Source: Klebsiella pneumoniae (GTDB taxonomy: Bacteria > Pseudomonadota > Gammaproteobacteria > Enterobacterales > Enterobacteriaceae). From it: a stretch of DNA of 64,000 bases. Shown here one piece after another: positions 31,601 to 41,056 of this stretch. The stretch covers positions 4,724,295 to 4,788,294 of the forward strand of contig NZ_KN046818.1 of the NCBI RefSeq assembly GCF_000742135.1. The letters run 5' to 3'. The notes under the pieces are model-generated. The model made no database searches and was not told the origin of the DNA. It saw only the letters and a list, made by a program, of their open reading frames with translations. A program made the translations under genes and the position numbers. Numbering within the stretch: position 1 is the stretch's first letter; each line of letters opens with the position of its first letter.

Positions 31601-32655
31601 CCGTAGAACAGTGCATCGGCCGCCTGCTGACGACGGGTCGCCGAGGCGTCGCCGCCGAGGTCCGCGGCCCGGCTCAAATACTGCGACGCGGCCTGGTAGT
31701 CGCCGCTGCGCTGGGCGATATAGCCCATGCCCGCCAGCGCATCGGCATCCTGGGGGTTGGTCTGCAATACCTCTTCAAACTGCTGCTTCGCGGCGGCGGT
31801 ATTGCCGCTGTTGAGATTGGCGTAGCCCTGGCCGCGCGCCTGACCGCTGCGCCGTTCGCGAAAGTAATTCTGAACTTCGCTGTCCTGGGGATGCCGCTGC
31901 ATCCAGGTGTCGTAATACTGCTCATCCCCGGCCTGCGGGCCCAGCCAGAGCAGCGCCTGGCGCAAGCCGCTGTCCGCCTCTTTATTGCCGCTGGCCATCG
32001 GCTCGAGCAGGGCGATCCCTTCCCGGCGAGTCTCTTCCCGCCAGGTTAACGCTTTGCCCAACGCCACCCGCGGGGCGTTCTCCTGCGGATGCTGCGCCAC
32101 GTACTGGCGCAGCTCGCTGATAGCCTGCGGATAGAGCGATTTGTCGCTGGCCATGGTCAGGTAATATTCCGCCGCCAGCCCGGCAGGCGGCGTATTGCCA
32201 TTGAACATGCTGCGCCAGGTCGCCAGCGCCCCGGGGATATTGCCTCCGCGCGCCTGCTGGCGGGCCAGGCTGAGCTGGCCCTGCGGCACCTGCGACATCT
32301 TTTTGGCGTTGTCCAGATCCTGTAATCCCGGGCTGTCAGGGGCCGCTTTCGCCAGCCGCGCGCGCCACTGCGCCGCCGCCTGCATATCGCCGCCCTGCTG
32401 CGACCAGAGCGCCATCAGATACAGCGCCTGGGTGTTGTTGGCATCCACCGAGAGCACCTTCTGCAGGGACTCCATCGCCAGCTCGTCATGAGATTTCTCA
32501 TGCCAGTAGTTGGCCTGAGCGAACAGCGCCTGTAGCGCCGCGTCGTTCCCCGCCGCCAGCGCGCCGCCCGAGGCAGCGAGAGTCAACGCGCCGGTGAGGC
32601 AGAACGTGGTAAGCCGACGGGAGGTCTTCATCGTTATTATTATTTTTCTTTTCAT
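28603..32655 (-). CDS. bcsC: Cellulose synthase outer-membrane/TPR subunit BcsC (cluster 2)
   Basis: The 1350-residue protein has a signal peptide (basic start, cleavage near ASGGALA), a TPR region to about residue 800, a linker and a C-terminal beta-barrel from about residue 900. The ATG at 32655 overlaps the bcsB stop (ATGA); an ATG eight codons later (MKTSRRLTTF) would also give a signal peptide. It is about 190 residues longer than BcsC of cluster 1, mostly in extra TPR and linker sequence. It overlaps bcsD. The frame is intact. Confidence 0.95.
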   Translation of the reverse strand: MKRKIIITMKTSRRLTTFCLTGALTLAASGGALAAGNDAALQALFAQANYWHEKSHDELAMESLQKVLSVDANNTQALYLMALWSQQGGDMQAAAQWRARLAKAAPDSPGLQDLDNAKKMSQVPQGQLSLARQQARGGNIPGALATWRSMFNGNTPPAGLAAEYYLTMASDKSLYPQAISELRQYVAQHPQENAPRVALGKALTWREETRREGIALLEPMASGNKEADSGLRQALLWLGPQAGDEQYYDTWMQRHPQDSEVQNYFRERRSGQARGQGYANLNSGNTAAAKQQFEEVLQTNPQDADALAGMGYIAQRSGDYQAASQYLSRAADLGGDASATRRQQAADALFYGQLAQAQQAYKQGNISQALALSAPLAQQSGAQGASAKLFRADVLRHNKDLPQAEQTLRSLLNDDPQNAAARENLYYVLREQNKSAEAQAMLQTLPQSLRQKLQPRVVAGMPGDALRRQAQAQVSGGNPAGAIATLREGVARYPDDPWLRLDLARLLQKSGNGSEASSLMSAAYRPGASNSALYAAALFASENGAWQQAQTLLARIPGGSQTSDMRDLRQRVNYNLQLVTAENYLAQGNTIAASNTLRAMASTPPKAPADAGKLARLLAESGDLTTAVSLVRNNISSGVSGNAGDYADQIAVLNQAGLTGEAQNLISNPQLQASSTPTQLASIRNGYVINEADRLREQGNYAAAYDKLIRAMQSDPQNTDLMFAMARLYQSGKMNKEAGVVYDYLMTRDTPNQDARAGAIDVALSAGNNDRAEQLAGGLRQDNTPDRLLLLARVAEAQGHHQQAMTYLRSARGKLLGMQSTNSSETPTVGGVLAADNPFIGVSQTSAPTRTASAYGQYMPWQVAQSAAAPGSTLPGIQRTDLPVDTAQTRMLRQVDTMMESLQEKTGSWLQGGMDVRGRDGESGTSKLTELRTPLTWSSSPFGDSRFDFTVTPVSLNAGTASGDAWRRYGANPLANAVSNMVSTATSEQAAIASMTEAERTAYFASNPGAEALSGLGTLNAADFNPTTSSGMENLAKLGSYDAGQVASYLSSSSRKPNVDQTSGSTDSQKANGVELALALSGDDYRVDIGSTPLGQDLNTVVGGVKWSPKLTNYLSLILTGERRSLTDSLLSYVGLKDAYSGKTWGQVTKNGGTLQLSYDDGDAGFYVGGGGYSYLGQNVASNTSINANAGVYLRPYHDEYRQLQAGLSMSYMDYSKNLSYFTYGQGGYFSPQNYVSVSLPVSLTEKYDNWTMKLGGSVGYQSYSQDKSAYFPTNSEWQQTLETAVSNGFAKEAYYSATSKSGIGYTLRAGADYKVNKQMTLGGQIGYDTFGDYNESTAGLYIRYMLGDH

Positions 32656-35078
32656 TGGTTATCCCCCGAACCCAGACGCTTACGGGCGTGACGTTTAAAC
32701 ATCGCGGTCAGCGCCAGTCCCATTATCGAGGTGGCAATCAGCCCCAGCACCGCCAGGAAACCTGAGTGCTGGCTGGCATACCAGACCGCCATCATGTACC
32801 ACGGCATCTGACCGCTGGGGAACGGCGTACTCACCTGGAAGCTGCGCACCCCGTTATCGCTGGTGATCACCGCGGTATCGCCGCGGATCCCGGCGTTAAT
32901 GCGCGGCGATTCCAGATCGGTCTTCAGTCGCGCCAGCTGGTCATCATTGCTGGCCAGCGCCACCACCACCAGGCGGGTGGAATTCCACGGCGAGCGATAG
33001 CTGATGAACCCGCGCCAGGCGCTGCTCGACGAAAAGTAGCGATCGGCGTCGAGGCTGGCGGAAGTCCAGTCGCCGGTGAGCCGGCGCTGGACTTTTTGCC
33101 ACAGGTCTGGCTCGCGGACGCTCAGCACATTATCTACCGGGCGATAGGGTGAGTCGGCCAGCAGGCTCTGGTTAAAGGCCTGCTGATCGAGAGCGGTGAC
33201 CGCCAGCACGTCACGTTCACGCAGTGACTGCAAATCCCCCCCGCCGGTGGGCATCCCGAGCACGACGCGGTTATTCGCCAGCGCGGTGCCGGTCGCGTTC
33301 CCGGAGCGTGCCGCCAGATTCAGCAGGGTCGCCACCTGGGTTTCAGACGGGTCCGCCGGCAGCAGAAGAGTCGTCTGCGAATAGTCCGCCAGCCGCGAGA
33401 AGGGGAACGAGGCGCCGACAAAGTAGGAGAGATTGGGCAACAGCGAGAAGTGACGCGTCTTGCTCAAATCGATCCAGGAGTCGTCAGTGATCCGGCTCTT
33501 GATATTGTTATTCAGCAGCACCGAACACGGAACATCGTCCTTTGGCACCACATTGAAGTACATCGACAGCTGGTTATCGCCGTAAATCAGGTAGGGCGCC
33601 AGCGGGATTGTAAAGCGCTCCTGGCGCGCATCGCCCCCGAGGTAGCGCCAGACTTTCTCCAGCGGCCCCTGCTTGTTCATCGGCAGGTTGTTGAGGAAGG
33701 TGCCGTTGAGCGTGACGCTCAGCAAGGACTTGTCCTCATTAATCCAGCTTTCCGACGGGAAGCGGTAGCCAACCTGTAGCGGAATGGTCTCCCCATCCCA
33801 CAGATAGAGATCGGGCGCGGCGCGGAAGGCGATACGTAAAGGTTCGTGCCAGACGCCGCTGACGGTCGGGCTTTGGTCCTTACGCAGCAGCTCGCTGAGC
33901 TTGACCGGACGATCGGTGGTGATCCAGCGCGGGGCATCATATGCTTTGCCAACCGGGATGGTCTGCGGTTCGACATCCAGCGTCGCGGTTTGCGGCGCAA
34001 AGTTGCCGCGGGTTAACCGCCAGGCGGCCATGCGCAGCGCCGTATCGTTTTTGCCGACAATCAGCAGCAGTTTATAGGCCGGATTGGCGGGGTTGGCGAT
34101 GATGCGCAGCAGCGGCTTATCGGTTTCCGGCAGCATCATGCCGCCCACCTGCTCCCCCGGATGGCCAATCACGATGCCGTGGCGTTCCGGCAGACGGTCG
34201 CGCAGAGCGCTGAAGGCGATGCCGCGATAGTCCGCCTGGATACCCAGCCAGGAGGAGATCAGCGCCGCGGCGCTGAAGACGTCCGCCGACGGCTTGGCCC
34301 CATAGGCGACCGCAATGTCCGCCGGGGTCATCTGCATGCTGTCAAAGAAGGGCCGCGGGAAGTGGCTCAGGTCGTCGCTGATGTTCAGCTGCTGGCTTTC
34401 CCAGCTGAAATGCGACGTGGGCAGCACCGTCACCCGCGACGTATCATGAATGTCACGCTGGCACTGCAGGGTATCGCCATCGTTGATCTTCACGCTCAGG
34501 TTATTGCTGGAGACCATCAGCGCGGGCGGAATATCCAGCTGATAATGGGAGACATCCTCGCCATCGGCGCCCAGCGGCAGCGTGCCGAGCGGTTGACCGT
34601 TGAGCATCAGCTGCAGGGTGGCGTTGCGGCTCGCCATCTCCGGCGATACGCGAACGGCAAGGCTGAGCTGCGAATGGATCACCACCTGATCGGCAGGCAG
34701 GGTAAAGCTGACCCCACCCTGTCGCTGGCCGCCGCTGAGGATAATCCCGTCCGGCATCCCCATCTGCGCCAGATTCAGATCGCCTCCCCAGACCGGAGCG
34801 ACAGGAATGACCTCCGTCGCGGCCGTGCCGCTCACCGGCGGGGGTAAGTCCGGCATAACCGGCGCAGGGGCCGTCGCCGCCGCATCGCCGGCGGCTGCCG
34901 GAGAGGCGCCCTCCTCCGGCGAGGCAGCCGGAGGTTCGTCGCCTGGCTCGCTGTCCGCCGCGTCGTTGAGCTGCGGGAAGCTCAGCGGGGCAGCGGAGCC
35001 GGAGCCCGGTTCTTCACTGTGTAGCGCAGGCGCAGAGAGCATCCCTGCCAGCAGCGCCAGCGTGGTTAATCGCTTCAT
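32652..35078 (-). CDS. bcsB: Cellulose synthase periplasmic subunit BcsB (cluster 2)
   Basis: The 808-residue protein has a signal peptide (MKRLTTLALLAGMLSAPALH), an unusually long Pro/Ala/Glu-rich linker to about residue 80, the BcsB core and a C-terminal membrane helix (LAVLGLIATSIMGLALTAMF) with a basic tail. The start at 35078 overlaps the bcsA stop (ATGA) and lets a signal peptide begin at residue 1; an upstream in-frame start would add 23 non-signal residues inside bcsA. It appears intact. Confidence 0.95.
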   Translation of the reverse strand: MKRLTTLALLAGMLSAPALHSEEPGSGSAAPLSFPQLNDAADSEPGDEPPAASPEEGASPAAAGDAAATAPAPVMPDLPPPVSGTAATEVIPVAPVWGGDLNLAQMGMPDGIILSGGQRQGGVSFTLPADQVVIHSQLSLAVRVSPEMASRNATLQLMLNGQPLGTLPLGADGEDVSHYQLDIPPALMVSSNNLSVKINDGDTLQCQRDIHDTSRVTVLPTSHFSWESQQLNISDDLSHFPRPFFDSMQMTPADIAVAYGAKPSADVFSAAALISSWLGIQADYRGIAFSALRDRLPERHGIVIGHPGEQVGGMMLPETDKPLLRIIANPANPAYKLLLIVGKNDTALRMAAWRLTRGNFAPQTATLDVEPQTIPVGKAYDAPRWITTDRPVKLSELLRKDQSPTVSGVWHEPLRIAFRAAPDLYLWDGETIPLQVGYRFPSESWINEDKSLLSVTLNGTFLNNLPMNKQGPLEKVWRYLGGDARQERFTIPLAPYLIYGDNQLSMYFNVVPKDDVPCSVLLNNNIKSRITDDSWIDLSKTRHFSLLPNLSYFVGASFPFSRLADYSQTTLLLPADPSETQVATLLNLAARSGNATGTALANNRVVLGMPTGGGDLQSLRERDVLAVTALDQQAFNQSLLADSPYRPVDNVLSVREPDLWQKVQRRLTGDWTSASLDADRYFSSSSAWRGFISYRSPWNSTRLVVVALASNDDQLARLKTDLESPRINAGIRGDTAVITSDNGVRSFQVSTPFPSGQMPWYMMAVWYASQHSGFLAVLGLIATSIMGLALTAMFKRHARKRLGSGDNQ

Positions 35079-37185
35079 AACGTCCCATCCTCCTGCGCCG
35101 TTTTCGCCACTGTTGCCCGATTGCGCTGGCTGCGACGGGTTTTCCACGTCAGCCAGAACAGTTCGAACACGCAGCGTAAAATGGTGAAGAAGGAGCGGAA
35201 CGGGTTATCCTGCGGGCGCGGCGGATTAATCCACGCATCCGCGCGGGCCAGCACCACGCGCACCAGTTCACGGCGGCGCGAAAGCGGAATATCTTCATCA
35301 AACTTGAGGCGCAGGAAGCGCTCGTCAGAGGTGACCAGCTGGGCCGGGATCGAGATAGCCCCGGACTGCAGGATCAGCTCAATCTCTTCGATGTCATCCT
35401 CCAGATGGCGATTATCAGGCGCGACCACGCGGCAGCCGCCCATCGACAGGTCCGCGGTATGGCTGCGCGAGACGATGCCGCTGGCGTAATGGATCACCAC
35501 CGGAATATCGACATCGATACGAATGGTTTTTCGCACCTGCCGCGTTTCGCGCGCCACGGCAATCGCCGCCAGCAGGAAGATCAGACTGTAGATCCCCCAC
35601 CCGACGTTGAGGGCGATAACGTTGGGATCCGAGCCAAAATAGTCATGGCCAATCGCCCGGACGATGCCGACCACCACCCCCAGGGCCAGCAGGCAGGCCA
35701 CCACCAGGTGCGGGCGCACCACGGTGAAATCGAAGTAGCCGACGTCAAGCAGCCCCCCTTATCGGTAACGTTAAACTTGCCGCGTTTGGGGAAAATCATC
35801 GTCACCAGAGTCGGCAGCACCAGGTGGAAGGCCAGCACAATATCGTAGATCTCCCCCCAGAAGCTGTAGCGATAGCGGCCGTTCATTCGCGAACCAACGT
35901 AAATAGCGAGGAACAGGTGCGGCAGGGCATAGGAGACGATCAGGCTCGCCGACGAGTAAATAATATTGAGGTTAAACAGCAGGTAAGCCAGCGGGGCGGT
36001 GACAAACACCACCCTGGGCAGCGCGAACTGGTAGTAGAGCATGGCGCTGAGATAGCACAAGCGCTGCTGAAAAGTCAGCCCGCGGCCAAACAGCGGATTA
36101 TCGACGCGGAAAATCTGCGTCATCCCGCGCGCCCAGCGGGTACGCTGGATGACGTGCACCACCAGGCGTTCAGTAGCGAGGCCTGCGGCCAGCGGGATAT
36201 CGAGAAAGGCCGACTTCCACCCCAGACGCTGAAACTTCAGCGCCGTATGAGCATCTTCGGTCACCGTTTCGACGGCGAAACCGCCGATCTGCGCCAGCGC
36301 CTCGCGACGGATCACCGCGCAGGAGCCGCAGAAAAAGGTGGCGTTCCAGTTGTCGTTCCCCTGCTGAATCGGGCCATAGAACAACATCCCTTCGTTGGGA
36401 ATGTTGCGTCCGACGGAGAGGTTACGTTCAAACGGGTCCGGGGAATAGAAGTAGTGCGGCGTCTGCACCAGAGCCAGCATCGGGTCTTTCAGGAAACCGC
36501 CGACGGTGGCCTGCAGGAAGACGCGCGTGGCGACGTGGTCGCAGTCGAAAACGCAGATAAGCTCCCCCTGAGTCAGGGTCAGCGCATGGTTAAGGTTCCC
36601 CGCTTTGGCGTGCTTGTTGTCATTGCGGGTGATATAGCCCACCCCAACGTCGGCGGCGAAGACGGCAAACTCGCTGCGCTTACCGTCATCCAGAAGATAG
36701 ATTTTCATTTTATCTTTTGGATAATCAATGCATTGTGCCGCCAGGACGGTATCGCGCACCACCTCCAGCGGTTCGTTATAGCTCGGAATATAGATATCGA
36801 CCGTCGGCCACTTACTCATATCATCCGGCAGCGGAACAATGCCGCGCTTCAGCGGCCAGACCGTCTGCAGATAGTTAAGCAGTAGCATCACCCAGATATA
36901 GACTTCCGCCAGAAAGAGTCCCATGCCGAGAATAGCTTCAATGGACGAGTTGAAGTGCAGGGTCTGCGTGAGGCGAAAATACATGTAACGGGTGGACATC
37001 AGCAGCGACGTGACGACCATAATGACCGATACGCTGCGGCGCTTGCTGAAGCCCATCAGAAAGAGAATACCGATACTTAACAGACCAAAAATATACTGCT
37101 TTTGGCTGTCCATCGGCGTGATCACCACCAGCACGGCGACCGGTGACAGCACCAGCGCCAGCAACCAAAAAAGAGATTTTTTCAT
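35075..37185 (-). pseudogene. bcsA: Cellulose synthase catalytic subunit BcsA (cluster 2), frameshifted near 35.75 kb
   Basis: From the ATG at 37185 the frame is good for about 476 residues, through DDGKR, FDCDH, TEDAH and QRTRW. It then leaves the family sequence at a run of six C on the plus strand (35753-35758) after NVTDKGG. The proper continuation (LLDVGYFDF, then VVRPHLVV and on to 35075) lies one frame over. A seventh G/C restores 703 codons. The part lost from translation includes the last membrane helices and the PilZ domain (VRKTIR, DLSMGGC) that binds c-di-GMP. The broken frame ends at 35581. The restored protein lacks the N-terminal extension of cluster 1 BcsA, as is usual for bcsD-type operons. 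Confidence 0.9.
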
Positions 37186-37204
37186 TCAGCAGCCCTGCAA
37201 AAAG

Positions 37205-38008
37205 TTAACGCCCTGACATGCGTGGCTGGCTGTGCACCGTGCCATCGCCAATATGAATACCCAACAGCGAAGATATTTTTTTAGCCATGATTTCAATATC
37301 GAAGGCCGCTGCCGAGGAAGCGTTAAAGTCCAGGATCGACTTCTGCGAGGCATTGGCCTCCACCACGCTTTCATCACGATGGATCACTCCAAGCAGTCGC
37401 TCGCCCAGTTTCTCTTCCATCAGGCTGGTGACGTCCCGGCTGACCTGGCGACGGCTATCGCTTTGGTTAATGACGAAATAGTGCCCGTGCTTATGATTCA
37501 GCGCCGCGCCGGTCAGGCGCTGCTTTTCTACGTGCGCCAGGGTCGACATCGAGGCGGTATCCGCCAGCAGCGGGATAAGATGCAGGTCCGCCAGCCCCGT
37601 CAGCGCCTTTAGCGCGGGCGAAGGTCCAGGGGGCATATCGGCGATGGTGATAAGCCCGGGATAATTAAGCAGCGCGGACAGACCGCGCTGGAGGAAATGG
37701 TCATTATGGGTCAGTTGCTCATCAAACGCCTGACGCTGCGCCTCGCTCACTTCGCCATATGGCAGGACGAAAATATTACTGCCGGCGCTCAACACGCACT
37801 GGCTCCAGTCGTGCAGCTCCAGCGCCTTCGCCACATAGCCCCGCTCATCGTTCAGCGGTACGCCAAAATGCAAACGCAGCGCGTTCTGGACATCAAAATC
37901 CAGCGCCAGAACTTTGCTGCCCGTCCGCGCCAGCGAATAGGCTAAATTGGCCGCCAGGGTCGTTTTCCCTACGCCGCCTTTCGGTGAACAGACGCAAATC
38001 AACGGCAT
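37205..38008 (-). CDS. bcsQ: BcsQ (MinD/ParA-like ATPase, cluster 2)
   Basis: This 267-residue ATPase has a canonical deviant Walker A, SPKGGVGKTTLAANLA, at about residues 9-24, the switch/Walker B region TIADMPPGPSPALKAL and the INQSDSRRQVSRD nucleotide-base region. In bcsD-type operons BcsQ belongs to the cytoplasmic assembly apparatus with BcsO. It overlaps bcsO by 10 bases and precedes bcsA by 19. Unlike cluster 1 BcsQ, all ATPase lysines are present. Confidence 0.9.
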   Translation of the reverse strand: MPLICVCSPKGGVGKTTLAANLAYSLARTGSKVLALDFDVQNALRLHFGVPLNDERGYVAKALELHDWSQCVLSAGSNIFVLPYGEVSEAQRQAFDEQLTHNDHFLQRGLSALLNYPGLITIADMPPGPSPALKALTGLADLHLIPLLADTASMSTLAHVEKQRLTGAALNHKHGHYFVINQSDSRRQVSRDVTSLMEEKLGERLLGVIHRDESVVEANASQKSILDFNASSAAAFDIEIMAKKISSLLGIHIGDGTVHSQPRMSGR

Positions 38009-38538
38009 GTCGCGATCCTTTCCAGAAGTGATTTCAAAGGCTGGTCTTTATTTTTCGCCACCGGCTCCGCGCTTTTCGCGGCGAACAGGTGGGCATAGTT
38101 CTCGGCGGCGGGCGCGGGTCGGGGGGCCATTCTCGGCGGCGGCGCCATGGCCGGTTCCGACGCCGGAATTGAAGGCGCAGGGGTCGGCGCAGGCTCCTGC
38201 CTGACCGGCTCCGGTGCGGCTGCGGCGGTCTCCACGACCGGCTGGGAAGTAGCAGGCGCGGCCGAAGCGGCAGACACAACAGGATCAGAGGTTGGCGCCG
38301 CTGCTACGGCCGCCTCTACCTGGCGGAACAGATCCGCGGGCACCGACTGCGGCAACGGCGCGGAGACCGAGCCTCCCAGCGCCAGAGAAGAGGGTTTCTC
38401 GGCGCCGGGATTTAGCTGATTGAGGATCGCCCAGTCGCCGTGTTCCCGCGTGGCGGCTTGCGAAGAAAGATCCTGAAAGTTGAGGTTTTGCGTCCGCGTT
38501 TTTTCTTGAAAGCGCTGCAGATCATCATAATGGTTCAT
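37999..38538 (-). CDS. bcsO: Proline/alanine-rich cellulose biosynthesis protein BcsO
   Basis: The 179-residue protein has a short conserved head (MNHYDDLQRFQEKTRTQNLN, then HGDWAILNQL). A long Pro/Ala-rich disordered stretch from about residue 50 to 145 follows, and then a short C-terminal segment (LKSLLERI). Such proteins open bcsOQABCDZ operons of enterobacteria; they have no enzyme motif and are thought to help organise the terminal complexes. The ATG at 38538 has GAGG seven bases upstream. An upstream ATG at 38550 would place that ribosome site inside the coding region. Confidence 0.8.
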   Translation of the reverse strand: MNHYDDLQRFQEKTRTQNLNFQDLSSQAATREHGDWAILNQLNPGAEKPSSLALGGSVSAPLPQSVPADLFRQVEAAVAAAPTSDPVVSAASAAPATSQPVVETAAAAPEPVRQEPAPTPAPSIPASEPAMAPPPRMAPRPAPAAENYAHLFAAKSAEPVAKNKDQPLKSLLERIATCR

Positions 38539-39022
38539 TGATAACCTCATGATTTTAAAAATTTCATATTAAGTTTGTTGTTATTTTCTGGGTATATTAA
38601 AAATATCGTGACGCTTCTGGGATGGCAGATAACGCGCCGATGGTGACGTACCAATACACACGATTGACAGGGTTATAATAGTTTAGAATTTGATTTTCGG
38701 GATGATTCCACGGCAGAAGTATCGCTACACTAACATTTCCCTTGCAGAAGGGTAGCCCCATTTTTTAGGTATGCGTACATCCTTACTTCCCGCAATCACC
38801 ACGCTTCCCAGTCGTTTTTATATAAAAGTATTAGGTCATGATGAAATCATAGCGTCAGATCAGCGAAAGAATAAACCTGAACCATTTTAATTTCTCTTTA
38901 ATTCTATAAAAATGGACTGAAAGGCTTATTTTTTCGGATAATCTACGAAGAATGCTCTGAGAGCGTGACATAAACTGCGGCAATATGCGTAAGCGCCAGG
39001 TTTTATCCACGGCGGGAGAGAA
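38539..39022. promoter_or_regulatory. AT-rich intergenic region upstream of bcsO
   Basis: About 480 bp without a gene, markedly richer in A/T than the flanking genes. It must hold the promoter of bcsOQABCDZ. Several AT-rich -10-like elements are visible (for example TATAAT within gttataatag near 38670), but no single promoter can be fixed. No coding potential was recognised. Confidence 0.5.
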
Positions 39023-39046
39023 GCTCCCGGCCATGGGACCGGGAGC
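39023..39046 (-). terminator. dpp operon terminator
   Basis: GCTCCCGG (39023-39030) pairs with CCGGGAGC (39039-39046), 7 bases after the dppF stop. The following sequence is pyrimidine-rich but lacks a clean U-run. Confidence 0.6.
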
Positions 39047-39052
39047 GCGCCA

Positions 39053-40066
39053 TCAGGCGTGGGACTTTTGCGGATTCTCATCCTGGTCGACGGCAAAGCA
39101 GGCCACCAGCTGGCCGCCGTAATCCTTCAGCTGCGGCTGGAGCTGAGTGCAGGGGCCAAAGCGACGGCGACAGCGCGCGTTAAAGGCGCAGCCCGGTGGC
39201 GGATTTAGCGGGCTCGGCAGTTCGCCGGTCAGCTTGATCCGCTCGCGCCGGTCGTCTGGGTTCAGACGCGGCGTCGCCGACAGCAGCGCCTGGGTGTACG
39301 GATGACGCGGATTGTTGAAGATCTGGTCTTTGGTGCCCTTCTCCACGCAGCGGCCGAGATACATCACCATCACTTCATCGGCGATGTGCTCGACGACCGA
39401 CAGGTCGTGGGAGATAAACACGTAGGACAGCCCTAAATCCTGCTGCAAATCCATCATCAGGTTCAGCACCTGGGCGCGTACCGAAACGTCCAGCGCGGAG
39501 ACCGGCTCATCGGCAATCACCACATCTGGATCCAGCATCAGCCCGCGAGCAATAGCGATACGCTGACGCTGACCGCCGGAGAACATATGCGGGTAGCGAT
39601 CGTAATGCTCGGTTTTCAGGCCCACTTTCGCCATCATCGCCAGCGCTTTTTCACGCCGCTGCTCTTTGCTCAGGCTGCTGTTAATCAGCAGCGGCTCCTC
39701 CAGAATCTGCCCCACTTTTTTACGCGGGTTCAGCGAACCATACGGGTTCTGGAACACAATCTGGATTTTTTGCCGCCGCAGCTTCTGCGCCTGCGGGTCG
39801 TGCTTAAGCAGATCCTGCCCCTGATAATAGAGCTCGCCGCCGGTGGGGATCTCAATCATCGTCAGCAGACGACCGAGGGTCGATTTGCCGCAGCCCGACT
39901 CCCCCACTACCGCCAGCGTTTTACCGCGCTCAAGGGTAAAGGAGACGCCGTCCAGCGCCTTCACCAGCCGTTCCGGGGCGAATAACCCCTTCTTCACCGG
40001 ATAGTGTTTTTTCAGATCAATGGCCTGCAACAGTGGTTGTGGCGTGGCGGCCTTTTGCGTACTCAT
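39053..40066 (-). CDS. dppF: Dipeptide ABC transporter ATP-binding protein DppF
   Basis: The 337-residue ABC ATPase has Walker [10 protein letters not shown], signature FSGGQRQR, Walker [13 protein letters not shown] and the C-terminal oligopeptide-transporter extension with the Cys-rich FeS-type motif ([17 protein letters not shown]). It pairs with DppD to power uptake of di- and tripeptides, and in E. coli also of haem and 5-aminolevulinate. Its start overlaps the dppD stop by 4 bases. Confidence 0.95.
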   Translation of the reverse strand: MSTQKAATPQPLLQAIDLKKHYPVKKGLFAPERLVKALDGVSFTLERGKTLAVVGESGCGKSTLGRLLTMIEIPTGGELYYQGQDLLKHDPQAQKLRRQKIQIVFQNPYGSLNPRKKVGQILEEPLLINSSLSKEQRREKALAMMAKVGLKTEHYDRYPHMFSGGQRQRIAIARGLMLDPDVVIADEPVSALDVSVRAQVLNLMMDLQQDLGLSYVFISHDLSVVEHIADEVMVMYLGRCVEKGTKDQIFNNPRHPYTQALLSATPRLNPDDRRERIKLTGELPSPLNPPPGCAFNARCRRRFGPCTQLQPQLKDYGGQLVACFAVDQDENPQKSHA

Positions 40067-41046
40067 AATCCAGGCCTCCCGGCATCATCGAGTGGGTAGT
40101 GACATTTAGACTGGCGGCCGCCGGTCAGATCCGCGAGCGCCGGCTCTTCGCTACGGCATTTATCCGTGGCATAGGGGCAGCGCGGATTAAGCAGGCAGCC
40201 GTTGGGACGGTCATATTTCCCCGGCACCACGCCCGGCAGCGAGGCCAGACGCGCTTTATCCTGGGCGAATTCCGGCAGCGCGCGCAGCAGCGCCTGGGTA
40301 TAAGGATGGCGCGGCGCGCGGAAGATATCTTTCGCGTCACCGGTCTCCACCACCTGACCCGCGTACATAACGATAATTTTATGCGCGGCTTCCGCCACCA
40401 GCGCCAGGTCGTGGGTGATCAGCACCAGCGCCATATTCTCCTGCTGCTGCAGATCCAGCAGTAGCTCAATGATTTGCGCCTGAATGGTCACGTCCAGCGC
40501 GGTGGTCGGTTCATCGGCAATTAGTAGTTTTGGCCGACAGGCAATCGCCATCGCGATCATCACGCGCTGGCTCATGCCGCCGGAAAGCTGATGCGGATAG
40601 ACGTCCAGCCGCGAGGCCGGATCGGGAATGCCCACCAGGTTCAGCAGGTCGATGGCCCGCTGGCGGCGGGTTTGCTTATTACCGCCCTGATGGACCTTAA
40701 TCGCTTCCATAATCTGGTAGCCGACGGTGAAGCACGGGTTGAGGCTGGTCATTGGATCCTGGAAGATCATCGCCACTTCCGCCCCCACCAGCTGGCGCCG
40801 CTCTTTTTCAGAGATGCGCTGCAGATCGCGGCCGTTAAATTCCAGTTTGTCCGCCATCACCCGGCCGGGATAGTCAATCAGCCCCATAATCGCCAGCGAG
40901 CTGACGGATTTACCGGAGCCGGACTCCCCGACGATACCGACCACTTCACCCTGCTTCACGCTATAGCTGATGCGGTCTACGGCGCGGAACGGCGCGTTTT
41001 CATCGCCGAAATGCACCGATAATTTATCTACATTCAATAACGCCAT
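40063..41046 (-). CDS. dppD: Dipeptide ABC transporter ATP-binding protein DppD
   Basis: This 327-residue ABC ATPase has Walker [12 protein letters not shown], signature LSGGMSQR, Walker [13 protein letters not shown] and the C-terminal cysteine-containing extension ([16 protein letters not shown]). It is the partner of DppF. It follows dppC by 10 bases, and E. coli length and order are kept. Confidence 0.95.
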   Translation of the reverse strand: MALLNVDKLSVHFGDENAPFRAVDRISYSVKQGEVVGIVGESGSGKSVSSLAIMGLIDYPGRVMADKLEFNGRDLQRISEKERRQLVGAEVAMIFQDPMTSLNPCFTVGYQIMEAIKVHQGGNKQTRRQRAIDLLNLVGIPDPASRLDVYPHQLSGGMSQRVMIAMAIACRPKLLIADEPTTALDVTIQAQIIELLLDLQQQENMALVLITHDLALVAEAAHKIIVMYAGQVVETGDAKDIFRAPRHPYTQALLRALPEFAQDKARLASLPGVVPGKYDRPNGCLLNPRCPYATDKCRSEEPALADLTGGRQSKCHYPLDDAGRPGL

Positions 41047-41056
41047 CTCGAACCTC

